A DNA stretch of 64,000 nucleotides, taken from contig OZ014412.1 of assembly GCA_963965975.1 (NCBI GenBank), positions 10,831,849 through 10,895,848 on the forward strand, read 5' to 3'. The notes under the pieces were generated by a model. The model was not told the origin of the DNA. It was given only the letters and a program-made list of their open reading frames with translations, and searched no databases. This DNA comes from Xestospongia bergquistia (taxonomy: Eukaryota > Porifera > Demospongiae > Haplosclerida > Petrosiidae). Shown one piece after another: positions 1 through 11,640 of this stretch. Within the stretch, counting starts at the first letter, position 1, and each line of letters opens with the position of its first letter. The position numbers and the translations under genes are program-made.

Positions 1-1900
1 TATAATTATGATGACATATTTAGCAGTGAAAAATTATCAAATTTGGTGGGCTGCATTTTTTTTTTCAAAAAGTTTATCCTCTAATATTTTATTGAGATAT
101 GGTATTAGTACGTGGATCGATTAGTGACTATATATTTCCATAATCTATCTCAGTTATCATGGCACTGTACAAAATTATTTTTTCAAAAGAAATAATAGTC
201 TTCTCTATATGGATATGGTCCTTTTAAAATATCTTAACATTTGAAGCTATAGCAATTGCCATCAACTAGTCATTCACCAAATCTATTTTCATCAAATCTA
301 TTTATAAATATCAACCAATATTTACTCTAATCAAAGCTATTTGCTATATGGTATAAGGTAGTATTATCATTCTATTGTAAGTTGATATTTGCTTTATAAT
401 GGTTAATTAGTCAAGCAATGAATATTTTAATTACCTCTCAAATCAGGCTTAAAATTATTACAAGAAAATCTAACTTGCCACATTTTAGAAGTTCTACATT
501 ATAAATTTACTGAATTTTCATTTATGTGCCAAGATAAACGTGAATGTGTCAAAACATTATGCAGATTAAAACTCTTCCCGTGTCTTCTTATACATGTTCA
601 ATACAATATGTGCATATTGTATTGAACATGTCTAAGAAGACATGGTAAGAGTGATTGATATACAGAAGAATTATTTTCCTGTATATCTGGCCATATAAGA
701 CTATAGAATGTGTCCAGTCATGTTTCTTTACAAGTGTCTAAGGTCTATCGATAAGTTATCAGACTAAGTTCAAATTTCTCAGCTTAGGTATCCTGTAAAC
801 ATAGAAGCCACATATCAGCAAGTTCAACTAGTACGTATGAAATAATTAAACCACACCCACACTATAATTATCTCCAACAATTATACAAAACAATGAAATC
901 ATGAAAATTATGACTTTAAAATATTACCAACTATACAGTATATATAATTAATACATACATATGAGCTGCTGATTACTGCTGATGTAACCAAATTGAAGGT
1001 GGGAAATAAATAGACACACAAATTAGGAATTTTATGTTGCTAAAATTTAAGCAGTAAGAAGTTCCATTAATAGTGTACAATTCAGTTATATATATTAATT
1101 AACAAATCATTGTGACCTTTGATCTCTTCTTCGTAGCTTAACAAGAGACAAACATTACTAAAGGTATTATAACATATCTTTATTGACTAGATATAACAAG
1201 ACTTATGTTGTCTATAATAGGACACAAGTCAAACTTACTATTTTGGTGATGGTGCTATGTATTGTTTATCAAGACCTATGTTAATGAAAGTCAAACCATG
1301 GTTAGGGTAAGTACTAGAAAGTTTAATTATATGAAATTGTTAATGTTTGCATCTGTTTAATTATTACACATGCACTTGCCTTGTAAACTCGCTTATAACT
1401 TAGTTTTGTTTAATTGTTTTAAATATTGATGCTTATAGTACTAAGTACTATAGAGCTTAATCATATAGCTATATATAGGGATAGGGATTGTATAGAATTA
1501 TTATCTGAAATGTCAAACATTGCTAAAATAGAATGTAAAGACTCTGAAGCATTTCACACACCTTTTACAATCTTTGTTGGTAAGTCGATCACAAAGAAAG
1601 CAATATCCACTTTGCATTTGTTATCTTTTTAATATCTAGCATTCTTTATATGCCTTCAGAAGATGTAATCATTGGACTAGAGGACAATTAGACTTACATT
1701 CAATGTTTTATAATATACTACTGCATTGTAACCTATAGATATCAATATTTTTGTATTTGAAAATTTTTTAAAAGAGTTACAACACAATATATCCAACACT
1801 ATTCTTTAAGACTATAATATAAGATTTGATATTTTAAATAAAATTATTGGTGTACTCTCAGAGACATTCTATACTAATTTTCACTCTCTTTATTGTAGAA
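1..1900. other. Stretch without a resolved gene
   Basis: AT-rich sequence. Apart from the palindrome at 571-652, the only hint of coding is an open stretch at 1426-1590 (+) that ends at a good donor (GTAAGT near 1581). Its phase does not fit the next visible exon at about 1901, so it was not joined to it. Nothing else is supported. Confidence 0.5.
571..652. repeat. Near-perfect 40-bp-arm palindrome
   Basis: The left arm (571-610) and right arm (613-652) are inverted copies with three mismatches and a two-base centre (TG). The transcript of either strand would fold into one long hairpin. No coding sequence lies around it and no matching target-site duplication was seen. It could be a small fold-back transposon or a recent inverted duplication. 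A microRNA precursor is less likely because the two-base spacer leaves almost no loop unless the stem end opens. Confidence 0.85.
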
Positions 1901-2512
1901 ATGGACCTACAATGGCTGAAACATGTAATATGTCACAAGAGCCAGATGATGTGACAGTTGGACTCACTGTGGGTGAGACTATACATTATTCTTATAATCA
2001 TTCCACTAGAGGTTCCTTTAAATGTTAATTAATGGGAGGAGTTGAATATAATATTATTCCATGAGAATTATTACCTCTATTTGCAAATTTTTTATTGTGC
2101 AAACATCAGACTTGGAGAAGATCCAGGTGACCTCTCTCTCTCTCTCTCTCTAGAACTACTAGCCAATGGATGGTTAACATGCACAAATTTAATCTATCCA
2201 CATGGATTATTTTTGTCTCAAGAAAAGGTTGACCAAAGAACTTTAAAGCAACAGGTAAGACAAGTTATTACAATAAGTACTCTTGACATTGTCCCTTCCT
2301 CTTTAGGTTGGATTTTCTTATGGGTGTGGTCAGTTATGCTCTGTGAGTGCCTACAAAAACAATGCCATTAGCATTCCTAATGCAAAATTTCCTTTCAAAG
2401 ATGACCAGTCAAGGTGCCTTTTGTTTAATTTCAAAGTAACATAATTGATCTTGTCATTTTAGGTTTAAGTCACTTCACTGTTATCTTCACCCAAGTTCTT
2501 CATTGTGTAATA
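1901..2512 (+). CDS. 3' exons of an unrecognised spliced gene
   Basis: Four exon-like segments follow each other with consistent splice phases: about 1901-1970 (ends phase 1 at GTGAGA), about 2145-2251 (after a CT-rich tract ending in AG, ends phase 0 at GTAAGA), about 2308-2412 (ends phase 2 at a GT) and about 2463-2512 (stop TAA). The third exon encodes a compact segment with GFSYGCGQLC and PNAKFPFKDDQSR. I do not recognise the family and the 5' end is unresolved. The same last two exons recur, sometimes damaged, at about 8727-8900, 11425-11630 and 20760-20975, so this 3' end was copied along with the kinase blocks. An intact gene is possible, but it could also be a gene fragment. Confidence 0.4.
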
Positions 2513-2519
2513 ATTAATT

Positions 2520-4228
2520 ATAAAGTTCCTGATTACATTACTTGAATAGCTAATTTTAACTTAATTGAACAGCCATTATTTATGTTTTTAATAATTATTA
2601 TTATTACTATTATTATTATTTTTGGAAATTATAAAATTGTACTAGGTCATAAATCATATAAATATCTGTGATACAAATAGTTTTAACTTACATTATCTTT
2701 TAATCTTTACTAATGATAGTATGATACTACCTACTATGAAGTATTCACCAACAATCTTAATTATTTACTGTCTATTTCTTTGATATTATACATATGACTG
2801 GAGATGTTGTGTTTTCTTCTTTTCTTGTTCCATCATATTTATAATTGGAGGTATGACAAATAATATAGTCTTTACTTTACCTATGACATCATATCATACA
2901 CATCAACAACAGATATGACAATAAATATAACTCTATACTAATAACATTGGGATATTCATTTTACCAAAATAATGTGCATAAACGTTCATCAGCATAATAA
3001 TTTTCTATTGTAATTTAGTATAGTTTTGTGAAATCCAGCTACATTGTTGTACAAACAACACTGTTTAACCCAATAAAAAACTTTCCGTGATTATTATTAT
3101 CTCTTTTGAAATTGTAAAGTCAACTGAGCCACTACATACATCTTTTATTAACCTGATAATGACACTAAAATTCTTTTATATGTACCATTTTAATTTATTG
3201 TAACATTTATATATATTTGTACTTATTGATATGTTCTTTTCTTTTTACCGTATACATAATTATACCATACTCTAACAACTTTTACTTTAGTAAAACTGTA
3301 GAAACTAGCTAGTAAGGCTACTCTTCTTAAAACCTTTTTATTAACACAAGGAGCAAAAATTTTGGAAGCAGAGCCTTGTTGTAGCAGTAGCAATCAAACG
3401 ACTATTCATGGCTTTAGATAAAAGGGAATGTTCATGAAAATCTACTAGAAGATGTTTGAAAGATGAAGACATTGACTAACAGGCCACTACCTACAAGTGA
3501 TGGTGCTATTCCAAAGTGGTCATTGAAGTAAACAACTGAACCACATTTGACAATTATGTTGTAAATTGTTATGTATTTGAAGAGATTTAACAAATTTATT
3601 AAAAATTTATACCTTTTTGGAACAAGTTATTTTTAATCTGTATTCTGATATTGGAAATACAATATATCTTAACACAATTCCTCAATTGAAATGATAACTT
3701 ATCCTATATAATAGAAAATTCCCAAATGAAATAATGATATATCCAAACACAGTTACTATATTGGAATAGACATATGCAACATAATTAACAAACTGGTATA
3801 TTTGTAGTCCTTATGTTTATTTGACATGAGAAATCTGAAAGTATGTTGTCCATATAATGATATGTGGAACTATGAGATAATAAAACAAGTTCAATAATCA
3901 AAATATTTCTTTTAACATAGCTTGGCGTTAGGATTGAAATTTTAAGTGTTTGAACCTATATCACACCTATGATATTATTTATACTATCAAATAACATATC
4001 TCAATTTGGAACTTCTTATCATTACCACATATACTGATTAATGAACAATAGCATTACTATGTCTTTAAGTAATTTTGTCAGTACTTTCAGTGCTTGGGTC
4101 TTGTAAATGTAATGATGAGCATCTCCTTGGCACAATTTATATGTTACAGCAGGTGACATAGTGTCAAATAACTGACCATGTGAGACTATTGTTGTTTCTA
4201 CTAACAATTTTGTGATACAATGAAATTG
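2520..4228. other. Gene-free spacer, 3' flank of kinase A
   Basis: AT-rich DNA without a credible exon. From about 2847 it is clearly homologous to the 3' flank of kinase gene B (from about 15147), including the stretch with the GGAGGTATGRCAAATAATAT-type start, so it belongs to the duplicated kinase block. Near 3390 the B copy carries about 100 extra bases. Confidence 0.6.
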
Positions 4229-7200
4229 TCATATTGCACTTTTAAAAAGCAAAATTGCTACTATTATTACAATCACAATTAATAATGAAACTTTGAATGA
4301 TATTGTCTGAACTTGTTTCAATCTCCTCTCCAAGTCATCAACCTGTCTCCTTAACGAAATGTTCTCTTTTTGTTCTTTATTTAAAAGATCCAGTGCTTTA
4401 TTTTTCTCTTCATTTGATTTACAAGCTAATTGATGAGCATTGTCTTGTGTTTTCTTCTTTTCTTGTTCTAAACAGTAGACATTCTTTTGCATTGCTTTCT
4501 TTTCTAGTTGGAATTTCTTAATATAACTCTGTGAAAGCAAGTTATCTTGTTCCAACATACAAACATATTGTTGTGTTTTCTTCTTTTCTTGTTCCAACTT
4601 TTGAGCATGCTTCTGTGCTTGCTCCATACCATCGATCAAAACACAAGCATCAGTTTGTTCTTTCTCCATTTCTTGTTCCAATTTACAAGCATACTCTTGT
4701 GTTTGTTCTAAAACTCTTTCCAATAGACAAGTATTAGCATGTAATTTCTCTTTCTCTTCTTCTAATCTATGAGCATACTGCTGTGCTTCTTCCATTCTTT
4801 CTCTTGATACATAAGCATCCTTTTGTGCTTTCTCCTTTTCTTCTTGTAATCGATCAACATTGTCTTGTTCCATTTTCTTCTCTTGTTTCAGTTTAAAGAC
4901 AATCTTTTGTGTTTTTTTCTTTTCTAGTTCTAATGTTCTAGCATAATCTTGTACCCTGTCCATTTCTTTTTCTAAACTATGACCATACTGCAGTGCTTGT
5001 TCCATTTCCTCTTTCAAAATGCAAGCATCAGATACTACTTTTTCTTTTTCTTGTTCTAATTCATTAATGGTGTCTTGAGCTTTTATCTTTTCTTGTTTCA
5101 ATCTATGAATATCCTCTTGCATTTGCTTCTTTTCTATTTCCAATCTGTTAGCATACTTTTGTGCTTTCTCTTTTGCCTGTTCTAATTTATGAGCATGAGT
5201 TTCTACTTTCTTTTTTTCTTGCTGCAATTGATTAACATTGTCTTGTGCTCTGTTTCTTTCCTGTTCCAATTGATCGGTATGAGCTTGTAATTTTTTTTTC
5301 TCTTGTTGCAATTGATTAGCATTGTCTTGTACCTTTTTCATTTCTTCAAATAGAATCTTTTGTGTTTGTTTTTTTTCTAGATCTAATGTTCTAGCATAAT
5401 CCTTTACTCTGTCCAATTCTTTTTCTAACCTATGACCATACTGCAGTGCTTGTTCCATTTCCTCTTTCAATACATGAGCATCAAATACTACCTTTTCCTT
5501 TTCTTGTTCTAATTCATTAATAGAGTCTTGAGCTTTTATCTTTTCTTGTTTCAATCTGTGGATATCCTCTTGCATTTGCTTCTTTTCTATTTCCAATCTG
5601 CTAGCGTACTTTTGTATTTTCTCTTTTGCCTGTTCCAATTTATGAGCATCTTCTTGAGCTTGCTTCATTTCCAGTTTTAAACCACAAGATTGAGTTTTTA
5701 TTTTCTTGTTTTCTTGTTGCAATTGATCATTTTGATCTTGTAATCTCTCGTTCTCTTCTTGCAATTGATTAACATTGTCTTGTGCTTTCCTCTTTTCTTG
5801 TTCCAATCTATGGATATCCCCTTGCATTTGCTTTTTTTCTATTTCCAATCTGTTAGCATACTTTCGTACATGCTCTTTTGCCTGTTCTAATTTATGAGCA
5901 TGAATTTCTGCTTTCTCTTTTTCTTGCTGAAATTGATAAACATTGTCTTGTGTTTCCTTCTTTTCTTGTTCCAATCTCTGAATAGAACTTTGTGTTTGTT
6001 CTATTACTTCTTCCAATAGATAAGCATTAGTTTGTGTTTTATTCCTTTCTTCCAATACGTGAATATCTTGTACTCGTTTCTCTAACTGATCCACTTGTCT
6101 TCTTAGTGCATTGTTTTCTTTCATCATCTCAAATTGATTCTTTAATGGACATAGACTAGAAACAGCACCTTGAGCACATGTAATAGCACTACTCATAGTA
6201 GGTCGCTTCTTGGGATCATTTTCAAGACAAGATTTAGCAAATGAATAGAAAGGGTTATCATTAGATATTTTTGCTGTATATTTGGCTCTCCTATCCCATT
6301 CATTAACAAGAGCAAAAGTTCCTTTTCGGAAAAAACCAGTATTAGGAGCATATTGATCAGAGGGTCTAGGCCATTCATGTGTGAAGACATGGACAATGAG
6401 ACAGCCGTATGAAAAGACATCTAGCTTATAGTCATAAACTGGATTGTCCTTGAGAGCTTCGGGAGGCATCACAGCAGAATTACCTGGTGCTACAGAAAGT
6501 TCTTGACGCTTAAAAGTGCCTGCCATTCTAGACACGCCCAGGTCAGATACTTTAGCTACAAAATTAAAGGTCAATAACACGTTATTAGCTGTGAGATCAC
6601 GATGGACAATGGAAGGTCTCTTACAATGAAGATAATTGAGACCTTTTGCAACATCAAGAAGAATGGAATATTTGATTTGAAGTGGGAGATCACAATGTGA
6701 TTCTAAACATTGTGTTAAAGATTGAGGAAGATACTCCATTACTAACATAGGCAGTCGATTATTACGCCTAAAATGGACACCCATTAACTGAACAATGTTA
6801 GGATGACGTTGTTGACTATGACAAAGACACTCTTCTTTAAATTTGGTTAATGTTTCATCCTAAAATGTCGAAAACAAATGTACCAATTTATCAACACAAA
6901 CACTTAATTTTTAAGTTAACTTCCAACTGATTAGTAGGAAGTAACAGCAATTTTAAAAATAGTTTAGTAAAGATTATTGATAACATGCTACACTAGCTTT
7001 ACTGTTTATTAAGACTTATTTAAGCCTGAGAATGAGGTGTAAGAGAATATAGAGTGGACGTTTCTACTCTTGGTTACAATTTAATACCTGTACAATAGCT
7101 TCATGTAGAGTCTTCCCAGCGCAAATCAGACCACTAACTCTAACCACAGAAACATCACCATAAGCTCCACCACCGATGTGTTCCCTTGTCTCCTTCACAT

Positions 7201-7255
7201 CTTGCAGCAATAAAGGTCGAAGCTGATCTTGGAGAAGCTGTATAGGACGAGACAT
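4229..7255 (-). CDS. Kinase A: tyrosine-kinase-like, coiled coil, tail anchor
   Basis: Exons 7255-7088 and 6859-4229, with one GT-AG intron of 228 nt in phase 0, give a 932-residue protein. Residues 28-33 form the glycine loop (GGGAYG), K48 is the likely ATP lysine, and E65 or E66 the helix-C glutamate. HRD is at about 142-144 inside IVHRDLTANNVLL, which fits the tyrosine-kinase active-site signature. DFG is DLG (162-164) and APE is PPE (about 188-190). After residue ~285 comes a long charged coiled coil of about 38 near-identical 14-residue units, and the last 20 residues are a hydrophobic segment, so a tail-anchored membrane protein facing the cytosol is inferred. All catalytic residues are present, so activity is plausible. 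Substrate is unknown. The start is fixed by conservation of MSRP in all paralogues. It is the longest copy because of an internal repeat duplication. Confidence 0.88.
4290..6080 (-). repeat. 42-bp coding tandem repeat of kinase A
   Basis: The coiled-coil part of kinase A is a coding minisatellite with a 42-bp (14-residue, two-heptad) period. Typical units read AQDNVNQLQQEKEK or TQEYACKLEQEMEK. About 38 units can be laid end to end, with one 11-residue and one slightly irregular unit. A block of roughly 11 units occurs twice (the run starting with YASRLEIEKKQ and the run starting with YANRLEIEKKQ), which is a higher-order duplication. Confidence 0.85.
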
Positions 7256-7284
7256 TTTCGATGCTTGATACGGAATACTTGTCT

Positions 7285-7319
7285 CACGTGATTTTATTTG
7301 CGGCAGTCAATGACATCAT
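7285..7319 (-). promoter_or_regulatory. Kinase A promoter: CACGTG plus TGACATCAT
   Basis: CACGTG (7285-7290) and TGACATCAT (7311-7319) lie 30-65 bases before the start codon. The same pair at the same spacing precedes kinases B, C, D and relic E. CACGTG is the core E-box bound by MYC/USF-type bHLH factors, and TGACRTCA resembles an ATF/CREB site. Function is inferred from conservation only. Confidence 0.5.
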
Positions 7320-7543
7320 CCATGGTTGGGATGGCACAAATCGTTATACATGTACATTGTGATTGATCTATTAACTGAGATAGTATTATTGGATCTTCTA
7401 CGAAAGTATTTGAGCTAAGAGTAAGCTGTATAGCAGTAAAAAGGAGATACAACTCCAATCATTAGTGTAGCTGGAAGATGGACCATCATCATTAATTTTA
7501 CAGTGTGGCAAATAATACAGATATTTTATATTGGTACATCAGT

Positions 7544-7677
7544 GGATTATACTATGGAATTTAGAATTCATGTGAATTACTGACTGTATAATTTGTTAAT
7601 TATATTATATATACTATTACAGACCAACAAATTATATAGTGAGTAATTGACATGAATATTGGATTCCATAGTAATCC
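7544..7677. mobile_element. 134-bp MITE-like element, copy 1
   Basis: Two arms of about 55 bp are inverted copies of each other, starting GGATTATACTATGGAAT and ending with the complement of GGATTACTATGGAAT. The AT-rich centre is short. The same element sits at the matching place upstream of E and B, so it was there before those blocks duplicated. No coding capacity. Confidence 0.7.
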
Positions 7678-8394
7678 ATCCTTGTAAGCTAAAAATTACT
7701 TGTTAAATGACAAGTTAATTTTAATAGCGGCATGGCAATTAATGCAGACATGCATGTTACATGTGATAGATTCGGCACAATACATTAACACAAGAGATAA
7801 AGTGGGCTAAGTGGACACAATATATAGTACACACAAAAAAACAATCTTGAGTAGTTACTCTTCCACATATGGGAACACATTTGTAATGGAAAGTATTCGT
7901 TTTGTCTAAGATGAATGAATTAGATGAAGACTTAGGAGAATCCCAGATAGAATGAACGGTAAGAGTAGGAGGATTAGAAGTGATTGATATAATTTGAAGA
8001 GAGCTTAAGATGATGTATGTTGGTAAAAATTTTGATAAATGACACCTTTACAAGATTTTCATCATACAGATTAGATGTGAAGAATCCAGGATAAATTAAA
8101 GGAGATCAAAAAACCTAGGCACTGGAAAGATACAACACAGTTAAGTTTTGTATTAATTTGTTTAGGAAAGGAGGTGGAAACGTTTACTTAATAGAAAAGA
8201 TTTGTGAGATATAATCACATAAAATCTTAGTACATTTATTTCCATTTATCCTCACAGATTGAATAATGATTAATTATCACACTCACGACATATTTTTCAT
8301 CTGTTATTGATTAATAATATTAAATATTTTGACAAATAAAATACAACATACTTATTATACAATTCCTTGCAAATAGTTAAATAGTATGTTCATA

Positions 8395-8660
8395 TTCAGC
8401 CTTGCTAGGCAGGTTTTATGGATAAACATCCTGAGTACACTTTCCCTCATTAGCTTTTACAAAACTTCAGACACAGTTTCCACGTTGGCTATGACCACTC
8501 AGTACTCGGATAAATTGAAATTGTTGAGGTATAAGAGCGCGATCATATATAATTAGTCGTACAAAAATATCAGCCCAGCCTCTCTTTTATGGGAGGGGCT
8601 GGAGACTAATCGCAGAGTACATAGACAGAAATATCCATACTGGTCACCTCATATCAGTCA
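8395..8660 (+). mobile_element. Decayed retroelement pol fragment (DIRS-like?), copy A
   Basis: The conceptual translation resembles the segment before the reverse transcriptase of tyrosine-recombinase-type retroelements: HPEYTF, then a YLL-like block and a FHVGFD-like block, then EYIDRE further on. Stops break the frame here. Better preserved at 20105-20370 (B) and 34990-35260 (D). The family assignment is from remembered motif style and is weak. Confidence 0.3.
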
Positions 8661-9409
8661 AGACTAAATAAAAGCTACATGTTAGTACATTTGGAGACAT
8701 ACTGTGATGCAGCAGCCACATGCCTACAAAAACAATGCAATTAGAGTACCTAATGCAAAATTTCCTTTCAAAGATGACCAGTCAAGGTGCCTTTTGTTTA
8801 ATATCAAAATAATGTAACTGAACTTGTCATTTTAGGTTTGAATCACTTCACTACTATTTTTACCAATGCTTTAATGTGTACTAATTAATTAGAAAGTTCT
8901 TGATTACATTACATCTTACTTAACTTTAGTGTTGTCTTCCAGAATCTTGTCCAGAGAGTGTATCTGCAGTATAGCTGTAGATTTTGATAAAGCTCTCTGA
9001 GTACATACATTATGGGGGAAAATTAACTGAGACTATTACAACCCACTTGTATATCTTGACTGACAATATGCATCCAGTAACATCATTGTGCATAAAAACA
9101 TTGAAAGCCTTCCTTTTTTATAATCACTCAATCATATACTAGGCAAAACACACGTACATCTGCAAATGTTAATTCTGCCTTAAATAACTATTAAGTCACT
9201 TGTTTCATTCATACTTTTATGTAGGATGACAATAGTTTTAGTTAAATCATCATCTATAGGATTAAGGTGCAAATTCTGAGTTTTGGAACCTATCATACCA
9301 TGATGTTATTTAAAGTATCAATTGGAACTTCTTATCATTAGCACATGTATTAATTATTGACAAACAGCTTTATTATGTCTTTTCAATTCACTTTGTCAGT
9401 GGTTTCAAG

Positions 9410-10223
9410 TAGTGTTGTTTTAGTCACATATTTCATAATAGTTATAGTTATAGTAAAGTTAGCCTACGTACTGGTAGTTTTAGTTTTAGTAAAGTTACTA
9501 AAATTTAACAAAAATTAAGTTATAGTTAAAGTTAGGTCTATTTTAGTTTTAGTTAAAGTTTACACAAGTATTGTAAACATCAATATATTTCTTGTTTTTT
9601 GCTAACATAACTTCTCTTTCTAAGTTTGCATCTGTAAGTCTGTTATGCCGTCCATTGCAAGCATAACCTGCTGTTGAGAAAATGAGTTCTACAGGAGTGG
9701 TTGATGTTGGAATGCATAGCAAGTCCATTGCAACTGGAGCTAACTTGGGGTAATGTTTTTCTGACTTAATCCAAAATCAAGTGAGTCATCAGAGTCATCT
9801 CCTTGAGTAAGGCAAATTTTGAAAATAATGCTTCACTTCATTGATAGCTGGTTGTTGAGCTTGACTTGTACTTGTCAGTTCATGGCGTTTATCACTGACC
9901 ATGTCTGAAAGATAACGGAGTGTTCCACTGTCTCAACTGGCAATGTGTGGAACATGTGCTTTTATAGTTACTGACTATGTAAAATTGTGAACTGATTATC
10001 ACTTAGCACACCTATTATGCATCACTAATCGCTTCCTGTAGCAGTTAGCACATCTATAGGTGTGGCAAATGACATGGATTTATATTCACTGAAATTGTCA
10101 AAAATTTAGTCATAGTTAGTTATAGTTTGCTTACCTGAAATAACTTTAGTTATAGTTGTAGTTAGTTAACTAAAATACAAAATTGCTTACTAAAATAGTT
10201 TTTTAAAAGCTAAAACAACATTA
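9410..10223 (-). mobile_element. hAT transposon remnant, copy in E block
   Basis: The element starts TAGTGTTGTTTTAG and ends CTAAAACAACATTA, which are near-perfect terminal inverted repeats. It is flanked by GTTTCAAG (9402-9409) and CTTTCAAG (10224-10231), an 8-bp target duplication with one mismatch, the size typical of hAT. On the minus strand, about 9755-9605 encodes a piece of the hAT C-terminal dimerisation domain (YPKLAPVAMDLLCIP, then FSTAGYACNGRHNRL). The rest of the transposase is missing, so the copy is defective. Confidence 0.8.
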
Positions 10224-10396
10224 CTTTCAAGCACTTGGCTCATGTAAATGTAATGAAGAGCATACCCTTTGGATAATTTATATGTTGCAGTAGGTGACAT
10301 AGTGATTGGGTACATCAATTGTTATTGATATTTTTTGGCAATGTGAGACTTTTGTTGTTGCTACTGTTGTTATTGTGATACAATGAAATTGTCATA

Positions 10397-10923
10397 TTAC
10401 AATTTAAAAAGCAAAATTGCTATAATTATTACAATTATAGTTATTAAAAATACTTTAAATGATTTTGTATGAACTTGCTTCAATCCCTTCTCCAAGTCTT
10501 TAACCTGTGTTATTAATGAAATCTTCTCTCTTTCTATTTCATTTAAAAGATCCAGTGCTTTATTTTTCTCTTCATTTAATTTACAAGCTAATTGATGAGC
10601 ATTGTCTTGTACCATTTTCTTTTCTTGTTTCAGTTTAAAGACAATCTCTTGTGTTTGTTTCTTTTCTAGTTCTAATGCTTTAGCATAATCTTGTACTCTG
10701 TCCATTTCTTTTTCTAACCTATGACCATACTGCAGTGCTTGTTGTAATTCCTCATTCAAAATGGATTCTACTTTTATCTTTTCTAGTTCCAATTGATAGT
10801 TTGATCTTGTAATTTCTTCTTTTCTTGTTCTAACCTCTGAATATAACTTTGTGTTTGATCCACGTGTTTTCCTGTCTCCTTTACATCACGTACAAATAAA
10901 GGTTGGAGCCGATCTTGAGACAT
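10397..10923 (-). pseudogene. Kinase relic E: chimeric, kinase domain deleted
   Basis: The start (10923-10861) encodes 21 residues matching the first exon of kinases A and B (MSQD, QPLFVRDVKETGKHV). At about 10860 it joins in frame to the coiled-coil repeats, deleting the rest of exon 1, the intron and the whole kinase domain. A one-base deletion near 10805 then shifts the frame and produces a stop. Past it the frame is open to 10397 and ends with a membrane anchor whose wording (ITIIVIIIAILLF) is that of C and D. The relic is therefore an A/B-type 5' end on a C/D-type 3' end. A short expressed anchor protein cannot be excluded. Confidence 0.8.
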
Positions 10924-10943
10924 TTTCGCCGAAATACTTGTCT

Positions 10944-10980
10944 CACGTGATTTTATTTGCGGCAGTCAATGACATCATCA
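10944..10980 (-). promoter_or_regulatory. Relic E promoter: CACGTG plus TGACATCAT
   Basis: Same two-site module as kinases A and B, at the same spacing before the relic start codon. Its retention means the relic may still be transcribed. Confidence 0.4.
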
Positions 10981-11180
10981 ATGGTTGTGATGACACAAAA
11001 CGTTATACATGTAAATTGTAATTGATCTATTAACTGAGATGATATTATTGCATCTTCTACGAAAGTATTTGAACTAAGAGTAAGCTGTATAGTAGTATAA
11101 AGGAGCTAGAAGATGGACCATCGTCATTAGTGTGGCAATCAATACAGACATTTTATATTCAATGATATTGGCACATCAGT

Positions 11181-11318
11181 CGATTATACTATTGAATTTA
11201 GAATTCATATGAATTACTCACTGTAAAATTTGTAAATAATGTTATACTATTACAAACCAACAAATTATATAGTTAGTTAGTAATTGACATGAATATTGGA
11301 TTCAATAGTATGATATCC
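11181..11318. mobile_element. MITE-like element, copy 2 (E flank)
   Basis: Diverged copy of the 134-bp inverted-repeat element upstream of relic E, with the same GATTATACTATTGAAT-type left arm and an inverted right arm ending near 11318. Same relative place as in A and B. Confidence 0.6.
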
Positions 11319-11424
11319 ATAGATGGTTAACATATGCACATGGATTAATTTTGTCATTAGAAAGGTTGACAGGTAAAACAAGTTATTACAATAAGTACTC
11401 TTGACATTGTGTCTTCCTCTTTAG

Positions 11425-11640
11425 GTTAAATTTGCTTATGGCTGTGGTCAGTTATGCTTTATGAGAGGCTCCAAAAATAATGCAATTAGAGTACCTAATG
11501 CAAACTTTCCTTTCAAATTATTCCAGTCAAGGTGCCTTTTGTTTAATTTCAAAGTATTGTATCTGATTGTGTCATTTTAGGTTTTAAATCACTTCACTGT
11601 TATCTTCACCCAAGTTCTTCATTGTGTAATAATTAATTAT
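11425..11640 (+). pseudogene. Copied last exons of the unknown gene, damaged
   Basis: Homologous to 2308-2512. The exon body is recognisable between a CTTTAG acceptor and a TCAAGGT donor, but the reading frame of the penultimate exon is altered (CTTTATGAGAGGCTCC) and the last exon carries an extra T after the acceptor that gives an early stop. Part of the duplicated block, not an independent gene. Confidence 0.5.

Larger units (their letters stand above)
2847..8930. repeat. Segmental duplication: A block (partner 15147-20995)
   Basis: Kinase A with both flanks is collinear with kinase B and its flanks. Differences are whole coding-repeat units, an extra ~100 bp near 15715 in B and a ~370-bp gap at 8726 in A. 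Beyond it, the E relic block (8932-10860) is collinear with the C block from about 22515, so A+E and B+C are two copies of one cassette. Confidence 0.75.
7330..8930. other. 5' flank of kinase A, no gene
   Basis: Shared upstream block, about 1.5 kb, homologous to 19020-20430 behind kinase B. It holds the MITE-like element, a retroelement remnant near 8400-8660, and a short hairpin GCCTCTC-TTTTAT-GGGAGGGGC near 8570-8610. At about 8726 the A copy skips some 370 bases that B still has. Sequence then runs through copied last exons of the unknown gene (about 8727-8900). Confidence 0.6.

Noticed and set aside
571-652. MicroRNA precursor
   Set aside because: A two-base loop and near-complete pairing over 40 bp are unlike typical precursors. 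Kept only as a palindrome.
1426-1632. First exon of the unknown gene at 1901-2512
   Set aside because: Its donor is phase 1, while the exon at 1901 needs phase 2; joining gives a stop.
4297-4737. Plus-strand ORFs across kinase A's rod (and equivalents at 16552-16957, 31689-31946)
   Set aside because: They are antisense readings of the 42-bp coding repeats. The repeat keeps a second strand open by chance.
4290-6080. CRISPR-like regular repeat array
   Set aside because: The period is an uninterrupted 42 bp, it is coding, has no spacers, and lies in an animal genome.
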